From: CAVYXK01 sp963708245 | GTDB lineage: Bacteria > Pseudomonadota > Alphaproteobacteria > Acetobacterales > Acetobacteraceae | Reading direction: 5' to 3' | DNA: 64,000 bases | NCBI GenBank assembly: GCA_963708245.1 | Contig: OY970201.1 | Location: 5,084,001-5,148,000, forward strand | Part shown: positions 23,914 to 33,599 of the stretch, piece by piece | How the letters are laid out: every line of letters starts with the position of its first letter | Position numbering within the stretch: the stretch's first letter is position 1 | Translations under genes and position numbers: made by a program | The notes under the pieces: generated by a model | Told to the model about the DNA's origin: nothing | Seen by the model: the letters and a program-made list of their open reading frames with translations, nothing else | Database searches by the model: none

Positions 23914-26052
23914 TCAGGGTTTCCCGCACGTACCGGCTAGCCGCGCCGCGGCATCCCTCAGCAGCGACACTTGGCGCCAGGCGCGCTGGACCCCGGTGGC
24001 AATGACATCGCCCTCGGTCGGGGGCAGCATCAGCTCTTTGCCCCCGGCAGGAACACTGCCGGCCTGCATCGCCGTCACGATCTGGTCGACTTCAACCTGA
24101 AACCACTGCCGGCAGGCGCCAAGATCGACATTGGTTTTCACCTCTGGGCCATGTTGCGTCAGCGAGGCCGCGGCGCCGGTCAGCCGGCGCGATGCAGCGG
24201 TAACCGTCATTGCCGCGCCGATATCGAGTTCGCGTTGCGGGCGCGGCTCGCTGAGGACCCGCTGGAGTGACGCCTCGGCATTGTTGCTCGCAAGCCCTGC
24301 CGCCCGCCGTTTCTGTTCAACGTCCTCGAAACACTCCTGGCCGAGCCGGCAATCCAGCGCGGCGATGAGAAACTCGCCGTTGCAACGGACATCCTCGGTC
24401 AGCCGCTCGCGCAGGAACCGCCCTTCCCAGCTCGGCCATAGCGTGAAATTGGCCAACAGACCGGCGAAAGAGCCGACGACGCTGTCGATCACCCGCAGAT
24501 GGCTGAGCGCGGGGCTGAGCAAACCGCCGGTCTGGAACAGCTCTACGACAAGTACAAACACAGGCGTCAGGCACAGTACGAACAGCGCGTAACTCACCCC
24601 GCGCACGGCCATGGTCAGCACGCTCATCGGCATAACGAAGAGGATCATCTCGCCTGGACCCCGCAGCACATAAGCGGCGCCGGCCGCGATCACCCCGCCC
24701 AGGATGCTGCCGCCCACCCGCTCCAGCACCCGCTGCCAGGTCGCGGAAGGGTAGACTTGCAGCACCGCGACTGCCGTCAGGGTAATCCAGTAGCCGCGCT
24801 CGAGATGCAGCCCGTTCGTGACCAGGACGAGGCAGGCGCCTGTGACGGCAAACCGCGCGGCGTGCCGCAGGCTGAGCGAATCCAGCGCCAGGTTGTTTCG
24901 GAGCTGGTCGAACAGGTTCGCGTCGGAGTCCTGCAGGATGCCCTCGGGTAGCGGCTCCCCCGGGGAGGCACGTGTCAGATGGCCGGCAGCGGCGGAAACC
25001 CAGGTCACGGCTTGCTGCAGCAGGGCAGCGGCGTGGCCGTTGGGGATCGAGACCGTTTCGCCCAGCGCGGACGTGGCTCGGGAAGTCCGGCCCGTGAGCC
25101 GGTCGGCCAGCATTCCCATGTTTCCGGCTAGTCCGGTGAGCCCGACCCGCAACGCCTGCTGCCCGGCCACGGGATGGTCGGCCATGCCATCCAGCACCTC
25201 GTCGAGCGCAATCAGGGTCCCAAAGGCCCGATCCGCATCGGCGAGCATGAGCACCAGGTGGCGGTCGCGGATGCTCGGGCCCGCATGCCCACGCCGAGTG
25301 GCAATCAGGGTGGCCCGTGCCGCCTCGATCGCGTCACGCGCGGCCGCGCGGCGCCGGGCCGATATGCGGTCCGGGTCCGCGTTCCGTGCCTGACCCAGCC
25401 GCAGATCAGCCAGAGCGCGGGCATACGCGGCAGCCTCCCGGAACACGGCGGCTACCGCGGCTCGAGCAGGCGCATACGGATGCTGGCGCCAGATCACCAG
25501 CGTCAGCAGCATGGCCCAGACCGCGCCGGCGAGAGTCAGACCAGCGAAATCAAGGGCGGCTGTGATTGACGAGGGCTGGTCCTGGCCAAGCGCCACCAGG
25601 ACCGCGATCGAAAGCAGCGTCCCCGCACTCGCGGCGGCATCGCCCCACACGCGCGCGAACACTGCCGCAAAGCACCAAATCATCGCAAACGCAGCCGACA
25701 GCCACAGATAGGGTTGCACGATCACGGCCAGGAAACAGCCCAGGATAGCGCCACAAGCAAATCCACCGATCGTGCGAACGCGCGTGTGGGACGGCCCGCC
25801 CGGATCGACCAAACAGGTCCAGAACGCGATGATGGCAGTCCAGCTCAACCCTGGTGTCGCCAGCCACTCGGCCAGAAGCAAAGGCGCGCAACACGCCAGG
25901 CCGGACCGGATCCCTGCCTCCAGGTTCCAGCCGCGCCAGTTCCAGGACACCAGTCCGCGCGCGCGGTGCGCCAGAGTAACTGGCGGCCCAGCCGGCGTAT
26001 CCGCTTTATTCACCTTTGTAGCGGCGAAGCGAGGCGAGACATGGCCATCCAA
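23914..26052 (-). CDS. FUSC-family inner-membrane protein (aromatic acid exporter-like)
   Basis: 712 residues with two blocks of about five to six membrane spans: about 45-180 (LTAIIAFWTCLVDPGG-like, GGFACGAILGCFLAVIVQPYLWL) and about 390-540 (YWITLTAVAVLQVYPSATWQRVLERVGG, LTPVFVLVVELFQTGG). Long soluble helices lie between and after them. This matches YccS/AaeB-like FUSC proteins, which include efflux pumps for hydroxylated aromatic acids. The start is uncertain: TTG 26052 opens the frame, and GTG 26013 after ACAAAG is an alternative. It is monocistronic. Confidence 0.78.
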   Translation of the reverse strand: MDGHVSPRFAATKVNKADTPAGPPVTLAHRARGLVSWNWRGWNLEAGIRSGLACCAPLLLAEWLATPGLSWTAIIAFWTCLVDPGGPSHTRVRTIGGFACGAILGCFLAVIVQPYLWLSAAFAMIWCFAAVFARVWGDAAASAGTLLSIAVLVALGQDQPSSITAALDFAGLTLAGAVWAMLLTLVIWRQHPYAPARAAVAAVFREAAAYARALADLRLGQARNADPDRISARRRAAARDAIEAARATLIATRRGHAGPSIRDRHLVLMLADADRAFGTLIALDEVLDGMADHPVAGQQALRVGLTGLAGNMGMLADRLTGRTSRATSALGETVSIPNGHAAALLQQAVTWVSAAAGHLTRASPGEPLPEGILQDSDANLFDQLRNNLALDSLSLRHAARFAVTGACLVLVTNGLHLERGYWITLTAVAVLQVYPSATWQRVLERVGGSILGGVIAAGAAYVLRGPGEMILFVMPMSVLTMAVRGVSYALFVLCLTPVFVLVVELFQTGGLLSPALSHLRVIDSVVGSFAGLLANFTLWPSWEGRFLRERLTEDVRCNGEFLIAALDCRLGQECFEDVEQKRRAAGLASNNAEASLQRVLSEPRPQRELDIGAAMTVTAASRRLTGAAASLTQHGPEVKTNVDLGACRQWFQVEVDQIVTAMQAGSVPAGGKELMLPPTEGDVIATGVQRAWRQVSLLRDAAARLAGTCGKP

Positions 26053-26572
26053 TTCTCACCGGTCAGGATGCTCCAGAAGGTTGTACACAGCGGCAATTTT
26101 GCTGCGGTTCACATCGACCTCGACGGATTACGCGGCCTCATTCGTACACCTGCACAGAGGTTTTGAAGGGTGCCCGGGCTTCCGGAGAGTGTCATGGCGC
26201 GGCCTCCGCATACTCGGCGGCGCCGGGGCCTCTAGCGCTATGGCCAGAGATCGGAACGACAGCAATGCTCGGCCGCCTTCGACATCGCGTAAGAATGCGC
26301 CCCGCGAACCTACACTTCCGGGAAGTTGCCTCTGTGACGAGCTGGAAAAGACGGGGAAATTGCCCACGCGCTGCGTAGCGCTTCGAGTGCAAGTCCGACG
26401 ACCTGCTGCACGCTCCCAGCGGCGCAGACCGCAGTCCCGCCGAATTAAGGCCGGCACTACAGACTGCAATCCGTCCGCGATGTTGGCGGCTCGCTCAGGG
26501 AGGTGGCCCACTCTAGCCGATGCTCCCTCGCAATGGCCGCCGCCTTTTCGGTTACCTATGCCGTGTCGCCGT
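26053..26572. other. Gene-free stretch of 520 bp
   Basis: No gene is supported. A 41-codon frame at 26041-26166 (+) begins MAIQFSPVRMLQ but lacks a ribosome-binding site and overlaps the FUSC start region. No terminator, repeat or promoter could be singled out. The DNA is less strongly GC3-biased than the flanking genes, consistent with non-coding sequence. Confidence 0.4.
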
Positions 26573-29143
26573 TCATTTGCCGAAGAGATTCTGCAGCAGA
26601 CGCTTGGGCGCGTTGAGGATTTGCTTCGCGGCATTGGCGGGCACCGCAAGCAACGACGGCGGCGAGTTTGGCTGCGGACCGCCCGGGCCGCCGCGCGCGA
26701 TCGCGAGCTGATTGGCGCAATCATCGCCGCCACTGCTGAGCCGATCCGGACCGCCGAGCGCGCCGGAGATCGCCCCAAGCGGCACTTCGACCAGATTCTG
26801 CGCTGACTGCGCGAGGCCCATGAGGTTGTCCTGCGCCGAATGCGCCGCGTCGATGCGTGCGTTCGGATTCTCGATCGTCCCGCCGATGATCAGCGGCACG
26901 GTGATGCCGGTATCGGCGAGCCGCGCCAGCGGCCGCAAGCGCAGCGAGAGCGTTTCGTCGGCGAGGTTGATTGTGCCACTGCCGCTCACCTTGACGCGAG
27001 CGGAATCGAGATACAGCGCACGGAACGTCGCCAGCCCATCGCGCGCGTCCAGCCGCGCCGCGAAGCAGCGCAGTGCGCTACCGCCGCGGATGCTCTGGCC
27101 AGGGTTGATCAGCGACAGCGGCAGGCTCGCCGAGGTCAGGATCGGTCCGAGCAGACGGTTGAGCGAGGAGTTGTCGATTTCCCCGTTCACCATCGCCAGC
27201 CCGAGCGTTCCGTTCAGCCCGGCGGCGATCACGTGCAGGCTATCCCCGGCGCCATCGAGAGTGGCGTCCACTTCGAGCGAGCCCGACGCGCCAGATGGCA
27301 GCCCGAGCATCAACGCCAGCGTGCGCAGCGACAGACCTGGCGCGCGCAGCACCAGCGCCACTGGCGGCTTCGGTGGATTGGCGTCGATCGTCAGCCGCCC
27401 GCTCATTCTGCCCGCGGGAAGTGTTCCGCTGATCGGATCGAGCACGAGCTTGCCGTCCTTGAGCACGAAATGCCCGGCGATGTCGCGATGCGTCTCGCCG
27501 CCGGTGCGCAGTTCGCCAATGCGCAAACGGACATCCGCATCGGCATTGCGCAGCTCGCCGAGGTCAAGCGGCGCGTCGGAGAACAGCAGATTTGGATTGC
27601 CGCGCCGCCGCGGCGGTGACGCGGGCGTGGCCGGCGCCGTCGCGGCCTGCTGCCCCGCCGCCGCCGGGGGCGTCGGCGGACTGACCGACTTCAGCTCGAG
27701 CAGCGCATCGAGATCGATCCGCCTGGACGTCGCGTTCCCGGTGATCGATGGAGGCTGCGTGAACGTCACCGACGCATCGCCGGCGATGTCGCCCTGCGGC
27801 AGGCTCAGCGTCGCTTGCGTCAGTGCGATGCCCTTGGCGAACCCGCCCTGCGCCTCGGCGAGATGCGCATTGAACGCCACATCCTTCACATCCGGCACCG
27901 GCCGCCGCACCAGTGCCGCGAACGGCGCCAGCGCCGGAATGCGCGCGCTCACCACGAGCTCTGCTTCGTGGACGCGCGCCGGATCGGCCAGCGTGCCCTT
28001 CGCCGTCGCTGTGGCCCCCGCCACTGCAAGCGAGAGGTCGACCGGGAATGCCTGCCCGCCGATCAGCGCGCTCGGCGCGCCGATCGTCCCCGAGATGTTC
28101 AGCGGCGCGTCGGCATAGGTGCCCTCGGCCAGCACGGTGACCGGCTGATCCATCCGCGGCGACCGAATATCCAACTGTGTCAGCATCAGCCCTGGCGCAT
28201 AAGCGCGGAGATCGGACGCCCCGGCATGCAGCGTAACATCGGTGACCCGCGTGAGCGGCGGGCCGCTATTCGCGACATTGGCGATGAAGCTCAGTCCTTG
28301 CACCGACGGCAGCGTCACGCGATGAACGAAAGGTTGAAGCTGCGCCAGATCGGCCAGCTTCCCGCTCACCTTGCCCGAAAAGCTCGCCGGCTGCAGCGGC
28401 GTCGTGGATTGTCCTTCCACCGAGAACTCCGCTCCCTTCGAGCTGACCGTCAGCTTCACCGGCCACGGCGTCTTCGCCGCCGTATCGCGCAGCCGTGCCG
28501 TCGAACCGGTCTCGCCATTTGCCTCGAACCGAGTCCCGGCATAAGTTGCGACAAGCTCGAACGTCATTGGAGACGTCTGGCTCGGCTCCAGCAATTCAAA
28601 CGAATTCAGTGCGACGGTGACGCTCTGCCCCGTGATGCCGTTGCGCCAAGTCACCATACCATCCTCGACCGTAACCGATTTGACCTCGATGTCCATCGAC
28701 TTCCCCGGCGCCGCGGCTGGTGCCGGCGTGGCGTTCGGCGCGGCCGGCTTGGCGAACACCCAGTTGCCGCGACCGTCCTGTGTCGTCTCGATCAGAACAT
28801 CCGGCTTGATCACCACCAGCCGAGGAATCTCGATGAGATTCGAGAGCAGCGACAGCAGCGCCACCTCCACCTCGATGCTTTGCGCGGTCACCATTTGTGG
28901 TCGCGAGCCGCCGTCGATGTTGGCGAGCGCCACGTCGCGTGCCGTGATTGTCGGCACCAGCGACCATTTCAGCGACATCGGCCCGTTCAGCGAAAGCTCG
29001 CGCCCCGTCACGCGCATCACCGCATCCTGGATGCGCGGCTTCCAGGCGTTCGCATTGAAGGTAGCGATGAAAATGCCGATCGCGGCGATCGGCAGGACCA
29101 CCACCAGGCCGAAAACGATGAGTAGGATCCTTCGCCAGCGCAT
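26573..29143 (-). CDS. AsmA-family protein
   Basis: 856 residues. An N-terminal signal anchor (about 5-28, LLIVFGLVVVLPIAAIGIFI) and the AsmA start pattern FNANAWKPRIQDAVMRVTGRELSLNG are followed by a long repeating beta region. The C-terminal AsmA_2 module is near 640-800 (GTLGLAMVNGEIDNSSLN, SGSGTINLADETLSLRLRPLA). AsmA proteins are bridge-like or envelope-maintenance proteins in the periplasm, possibly moving phospholipids to the outer membrane. A Pro/Ala linker lies at about 500-520. ATG 29143 has GGGGGAGA upstream. The last 60 residues are Gly/Pro rich and poorly conserved. Confidence 0.85.
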   Translation of the reverse strand: MRWRRILLIVFGLVVVLPIAAIGIFIATFNANAWKPRIQDAVMRVTGRELSLNGPMSLKWSLVPTITARDVALANIDGGSRPQMVTAQSIEVEVALLSLLSNLIEIPRLVVIKPDVLIETTQDGRGNWVFAKPAAPNATPAPAAAPGKSMDIEVKSVTVEDGMVTWRNGITGQSVTVALNSFELLEPSQTSPMTFELVATYAGTRFEANGETGSTARLRDTAAKTPWPVKLTVSSKGAEFSVEGQSTTPLQPASFSGKVSGKLADLAQLQPFVHRVTLPSVQGLSFIANVANSGPPLTRVTDVTLHAGASDLRAYAPGLMLTQLDIRSPRMDQPVTVLAEGTYADAPLNISGTIGAPSALIGGQAFPVDLSLAVAGATATAKGTLADPARVHEAELVVSARIPALAPFAALVRRPVPDVKDVAFNAHLAEAQGGFAKGIALTQATLSLPQGDIAGDASVTFTQPPSITGNATSRRIDLDALLELKSVSPPTPPAAAGQQAATAPATPASPPRRRGNPNLLFSDAPLDLGELRNADADVRLRIGELRTGGETHRDIAGHFVLKDGKLVLDPISGTLPAGRMSGRLTIDANPPKPPVALVLRAPGLSLRTLALMLGLPSGASGSLEVDATLDGAGDSLHVIAAGLNGTLGLAMVNGEIDNSSLNRLLGPILTSASLPLSLINPGQSIRGGSALRCFAARLDARDGLATFRALYLDSARVKVSGSGTINLADETLSLRLRPLARLADTGITVPLIIGGTIENPNARIDAAHSAQDNLMGLAQSAQNLVEVPLGAISGALGGPDRLSSGGDDCANQLAIARGGPGGPQPNSPPSLLAVPANAAKQILNAPKRLLQNLFGK

Positions 29144-29572
29144 GGAAGATCTCCCCCTCCGTGGTTCTCCGTGGTGTTTCGTGTGAACCCTTCGCGCATC
29201 CGTGGTGACACCATCTCACTAGACGATCCAGCCTCTCGCGCATAGCGAAATGAGACGGTGATGAGAGTAGACCGTATTCATGAAGACGGGAAAACCGAGC
29301 CCGGATGACTTCGACCATATGGGCGAGCCGGAGATTGAGCGGCTGTTCAGCGGCGCATAAAGCTGCTGCGGTATACGCACGTCCCAGCCGGGCACAATGA
29401 TAACAATAGTAACCCAATTAAGCAGACACGCAGCGGCCCGGAGATCAGACGCAGCTTCGCTGAGCAGTCCTGCGCCCGATCCGGCGTCACGTCTTTGAAA
29501 CCCCGTCCAAGCTCCGCGCCGTGTCTGCTTGATTACTTGCTTCACTTCCGACTGCAGCCTGCAAGGTGCGGC
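29144..29572. other. Gene-free stretch with dispersed repeat
   Basis: 429 bp between the AsmA and aldolase genes. The only structured content is repeat copy 2 (29234-29302) and two tiny overlapping frames in it: ATG 29261 (15 codons, MRVDRIHEDGKTEPG) and ATG 29280 (26 codons, MKTGKPSPDDFDHMGEPEIE in its first part). The rest shows nothing recognisable. Confidence 0.4.
29234..29302 (+). repeat. Dispersed 69-bp repeat, copy 2
   Basis: Gapless partner of 11465-11533 (12 mismatches in 69). Most differences fall after the shared AGCGAAATGAGACGGTGATGAGA block. Both copies lie in intergenic DNA on the same strand, about 17.8 kb apart. Confidence 0.6.
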
Positions 29573-30362
29573 TCACACACGCACCATCTTCCGAAGATTT
29601 GTAGCGCGGGCGCTGGCGCCGGCCATCAGGATGGCGGTGTCTCCGCCACCCAGGACGAAGCGGGCGCCCATTTCGATATACCGCTGCATGATGTTTTCCG
29701 TATAAATGCCGGCCATGCCCGGATGTTTCTTGTGTCGCCGACAAGCTTCGATCATGCGGCGATATGCGTCGGCCAGGCGATCATGAGTGAACTCGCCGGG
29801 AATGCCCATCTCGGCGCAGAGGTCGTTCGACCCGATCAGCAGCACGTCGATGCCTGGAACCGCGGCGATGGCCTCGACATTCTCGATCGCGGTCGGCGTC
29901 TCCAGCATCACGATGGTCAGATTGGCGGCGTTCATCGCCGCCGCGGCGTCGCCCACCTTCAGCGAACGCAGCGCGTAGTGTGGCCCGATGCCGCCGATTG
30001 AGCGGTGGCCGATCGGGGAATATTTCAGCTTCTGCACTACTTCGCGGGCTTCCTCGGCGGTGTCCACGTGCGGGATGACGATGCCGAGCGCGCCGTTGTC
30101 CAGGATGCGCGTGGCCAGCGAATATTCGCCATTCGGCACGCGCACGATCGGCGCGATGCCGCATTCCAGTGCCGCCACGGCGATCTGTGCCGCCGCTTCC
30201 AACGACAGAGTCACCGTGCTCGCAATCGAGCCACAGCCAGTCGAAACCGGCGGCCTTGGCGGCGGGCGCGACCTCTACCGTGCGCAGCATGCGCACCGAG
30301 AATCCAAGCGCGAGGCCATTGGTCTCAAGCTTTTCGCGAGCGGGATTGCGAAGTACCGTCAT
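29573..30362 (-). pseudogene. HpcH/HpaI aldolase (2-keto-3-deoxy acid aldolase type), frameshifted
   Basis: The frame from 30362 gives LGFSVRMLRTVEVAPAAKAAGFDWLWLDCEHG, in which the His belongs to the catalytic loop. The other frame carries LSLEAAAQIAVAALECGIAPIVRVP, LDNGALGIVIPHV, metal-site text MLETPTAIENVEAIAAVPGIDVLLIGSNDL, and the end. Removing one base near 30212 joins EHG to TLSLEAA and gives a normal 262-residue class II aldolase. These enzymes split 2-keto-3-deoxy sugar acids or aromatic-pathway hydroxy-keto acids into pyruvate plus aldehyde. It is divergent (86 bp) from an enolase-superfamily dehydratase whose product such an aldolase would cleave. Confidence 0.75.
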
Positions 30363-30448
30363 GCTGCGTCTCCTCCTGCGTGGGCTCTTGCCGCGGCCAG
30401 TCTGCGCGCCGCCTTGACCGGGTTCAACCGCCGCCCTATCGGGACCTT

Positions 30449-31642
30449 ATGCGCATCATCGATCTAAAATGCGCGGTCATCGGGCAGAACCCGGTCGTCC
30501 GCATCGTCACTGACGAGGGCATCAACGGCTATGGTGAGGTGGAATCCTTCAAGCCGTATCTGAAGCCGCACGTGCTGAGCTTCCGAGACCCGCTGATCGG
30601 GCAGGATCCGACAAACGTGGAACGGGTGATGCTGCGCATCCGCCAGCGCGGCGGATTCAAGCCGTGGGGCAGTGCGGTCAGCGCGATCGAGATGGCGCTG
30701 TGGGACGTTGCCGGGAAGGCCGCCGGGGTGCCGGTTTACAAGCTGCTCGGGGGCAAGATCCGCGATCGCGTGCGGGTCTATAACGGCGCCATCCGTTTTC
30801 CGATGAGTGGCCAGTCGCCGGATGATTACGCGGATGCGATGCGTAAGATGAAGGCACGGCCTGAAGGGTTCACCATCATCAAGCAGGCGATCGGCTTCCA
30901 CTCGGCGATGAAGCGGGAGCCGGGCTTCTTCTATGGCGAGGCGCACGGGAACCCGTGGCATGGCTGGACCGATCGCGGGCTAGTGACCGAGAAGGGATTC
31001 AACCATGTTATCGCCTGCGTCGAGGCGATGAAGGACGTAACCGGCGATGCCGTCGGCCTGGCGCTGGATTGCGGCCCGGGTTGGATGCTGCCCGATGCAA
31101 TCCGGCTGGCGCGCGCGCTCGAGCCGTTGAACATCATGTGGCTGGAGGACCTGCTCACCGGCGACTACACGCCGTTCGTCAATGCCGACGTTTATCAGGA
31201 GCTGACCCGCAGCACATCGACGCCGATCCACACCGGTGAGCAGATCTACCTGCGGCAGAACTTCAAGGCGCTGATCGAGGGCAAGGCGGTGAACATAGTC
31301 GGTCCCGATCCGTGCGACGTCGGCGGCATCGCCGAGCTGAAATGGATTGCCGAATACGCCGACTTGCACGGCATTCTGATGGCGCCGCACGGTACCGGCG
31401 ACGGGCTGCTGGGGCTGGCGGCGCTGGTGCAGGTCTGCGCCACGCTGCCGCAGAACTACATAGCGTTCGAATATCCGATCGGCCGGCCGGAGTGGTGGTA
31501 CGACATCGTCACCGGCCTGCCAAACCCGATCGTGAAGGATGGTATGATCGAGGTCTGGGACCGGCCGGGGATGGGGGTGGAGATCGACGCGGGCAAGGCG
31601 GCGGCTTATCTCGCCGAGGAGGACAAGGATTTCTTCGATTGA
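30449..31642 (+). CDS. Enolase-superfamily dehydratase (mandelate racemase / muconate lactonizing type)
   Basis: 397 residues. The capping domain (1-125, with GGFKPWGSAVSAIEMALWDVAGK) precedes the barrel. Lys in FTIIKQAIGF sits on the second strand. The metal-ligand candidates are Asp in GLALDCGPGW, Glu in MWLEDLLTG and Glu in IHTGEQIY, and APHGTGDG supplies the His. This resembles sugar-acid dehydratases rather than racemases, but the substrate is not fixed by sequence. ATG 30449 (MRIIDLKCAVIG) fits the family start; the longer upstream frame overlaps the divergent aldolase. It probably acted with that aldolase. Confidence 0.85.
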   Translation: MRIIDLKCAVIGQNPVVRIVTDEGINGYGEVESFKPYLKPHVLSFRDPLIGQDPTNVERVMLRIRQRGGFKPWGSAVSAIEMALWDVAGKAAGVPVYKLLGGKIRDRVRVYNGAIRFPMSGQSPDDYADAMRKMKARPEGFTIIKQAIGFHSAMKREPGFFYGEAHGNPWHGWTDRGLVTEKGFNHVIACVEAMKDVTGDAVGLALDCGPGWMLPDAIRLARALEPLNIMWLEDLLTGDYTPFVNADVYQELTRSTSTPIHTGEQIYLRQNFKALIEGKAVNIVGPDPCDVGGIAELKWIAEYADLHGILMAPHGTGDGLLGLAALVQVCATLPQNYIAFEYPIGRPEWWYDIVTGLPNPIVKDGMIEVWDRPGMGVEIDAGKAAAYLAEEDKDFFD

Positions 31643-31919
31643 TTCCGGTGGTTCGCGATGCACGCCGAGTAGCAAAACACCGCGACGCCAGCCGAGTGGG
31701 ACATTACACGAGCTCGGCATCGACGTTATAACTATTCGTCGGCTGTTCAGGTCGAGCAACCCGGCAAGCGCTGCTCGGGTCGAATGCTGCTGTTCCTGCG
31801 GCGGCACGAATGAGGAGTGGAGGCGGCCGGGTCCGATGAAGCCGCAACGGTCGGAAAGCAGACTGTTGCGGCAGGTGTTATCGCGTGCATCGTGCCGCAT
31901 GTGACGGCATGATAACATC

Positions 31920-33299
31920 ATGGATGCCAACCTCCTCCGTGGACACACGTCCATGGCGACCCGCAGTCCCGACGAGCGCCGGCAGGCCGGGACAGCACTC
32001 CGCCGCGAAGTGCCGCGCAGTGCGCAGGGTGAGTGGTCCCCGCCTGCCGAGCGGGCCGACCCGGTCGGCATTCTGATCGAACAGGGCAAGAGCCGGATCC
32101 AGGAACTACTGCCGATCCGCTATGGGCGGATGCGCGCCGATCCCTTCGCCTTCCTGCGCGGCGCAGCCGCCGTGATGGCCGCGGATCTGGCCCGCACGCC
32201 GGTGACCGGCATTCGCATGCAGGCCTGCGGCGACGCGCACCTCGCCAATTTCGGCTCCTACGCGACGCCCGAGGGATTACCGGTCTTCGACATCAACGAC
32301 TTCGACGAGACGCTGCCGGCTCCCTTCGAGTGGGACCTCAAGCGGCTGGCCACCAGCCTCGTCGTCGCGGGTCGCGTCGCCCAGTATTCCGAGAAGGCCG
32401 CACGCGGGCTCGCACACACCAGCGCCCAATCCTACCGCGAGCATATGGCGGAGCTGGCTCGGCTACCGCCGGTCGATGCATGGAACCGGCACGTCGATCT
32501 TGCCCGGGCCATTGCCGACATCGATCAGCCCAAGGTGCGCGCTGCGGTGGAGAAACGCCTCGCCCAGATTCTGGAGAGCGGCGTCAAGCACTTCGGCCTG
32601 GTGGAGGAGACGGACGGCAGGGTTCATATCCGCGAGAAGCCGCCGCTGGTCTATCATTTGGGCAAGCATGACCTGCCGGCCCGCAAAGCCTTCGCGTCTT
32701 ATGCGGAGACACTGCAGGAGGACCGTCGGGTGCTGCTGCACCGCCATGCTCTGCGCGACGTGGCGTTCAAGGTGGTCGGGGTGGGCAGTGTCGGGACGTT
32801 GTGCGCAATCGGCCTTCTTACATCGGGTGACGGCTCGCCGCTCCTGCTGCAAATCAAGGAGGCGCAGGAGTCCGTGCTCGCGCCTTTTGCCGGCGCATCC
32901 GAATACCCCAATCATGGTGAGAGGGTCGTGGTCGGCCAGCGCATGATGCAGGCGGCGACTGATGTCTTCCTCGGCTGGACGCGCACGCCGATCGACAAGC
33001 GGTATTTCTATTTCAGGCGGCTCAAGGACTCTCGGTTGGCCAATATCGGAGCGCAGCTGCAGGCGGCGCTGCCGTTCTATGCCTCGCTCTGCGGCCGCAC
33101 TTTGGCGCGGGCGCATGCACGTGCCGGCGACCCGGCCCTGGTGTCCGGGTATGCCGGCAGCGGCACCGCCTTCGAGGAGGCGATCAGCGAATTTGCCGTA
33201 GCCTACGGGGACCAGACCGAGAAGGATTGGAACGGCTTCTTGGCGGCGATCAAGGCTGGCCGCATCGTAGCGGCCGCGCCGGAGACCAAGAAGAGCTGA
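31920..33299 (+). CDS. DUF2252 family protein
   Basis: 459 residues. The family text is RYGRMRADPFAFLRGAAAVMAADLA, MQACGDAHLANFGSY, VFDINDFDETLPAPFEWDLKRLATSLV and GVGSVGTLCAIGLL. The GDAH and DIND-FDE motifs recall an aminoglycoside-phosphotransferase/kinase-like fold, so an ATP-dependent role is possible but unproven. The start may be ATG 31920 or ATG 31953; neither has a good ribosome-binding site. The 277 bp upstream contain nothing recognisable. Single gene. Confidence 0.8.
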   Translation: MDANLLRGHTSMATRSPDERRQAGTALRREVPRSAQGEWSPPAERADPVGILIEQGKSRIQELLPIRYGRMRADPFAFLRGAAAVMAADLARTPVTGIRMQACGDAHLANFGSYATPEGLPVFDINDFDETLPAPFEWDLKRLATSLVVAGRVAQYSEKAARGLAHTSAQSYREHMAELARLPPVDAWNRHVDLARAIADIDQPKVRAAVEKRLAQILESGVKHFGLVEETDGRVHIREKPPLVYHLGKHDLPARKAFASYAETLQEDRRVLLHRHALRDVAFKVVGVGSVGTLCAIGLLTSGDGSPLLLQIKEAQESVLAPFAGASEYPNHGERVVVGQRMMQAATDVFLGWTRTPIDKRYFYFRRLKDSRLANIGAQLQAALPFYASLCGRTLARAHARAGDPALVSGYAGSGTAFEEAISEFAVAYGDQTEKDWNGFLAAIKAGRIVAAAPETKKS

Positions 33300-33312
33300 T
33301 CCGCCGGATCAT

Positions 33313-33341
33313 GTGCCCGCACCCCGTGGACCGGGGGGCAC
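33313..33341 (+). terminator. Candidate terminator hairpin after the DUF2252 gene
   Basis: GTGCCC...GGGCAC (6 bp) encloses CCCC...GGGG (4 bp) around GTGGACC, 14 bp past the stop. No T-run follows. The rest of 33300-33599 shows no gene. Confidence 0.35.
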
Positions 33342-33599
33342 CTGCCGGCCCGATAGTACAGGCCTTCGACCATAAGACTTGTCGAACTCCGCCCGGCCTA
33401 CAGCCGCTTGGGGTCGAGACCGGTCATCGACCGGCGCAGCTAACGAGCGGCTGCGAAATGGCAGGCGGCAGCAGAATTCCTACACGTGGCAACGATCAAT
33501 CCGGCGACTCTTCGCCGCTCCCCGGGCCTCAACGCAGCCTCCAAATGACTTCACCCCCGCCCCCGAGCCACCGCCACCGAACCCGGCCAAGGCCGCGGC

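Noticed and set aside
26041..26166. 41-codon small gene
   Set aside because: No ribosome-binding site, no conserved motif and it overlaps the uncertain FUSC start.
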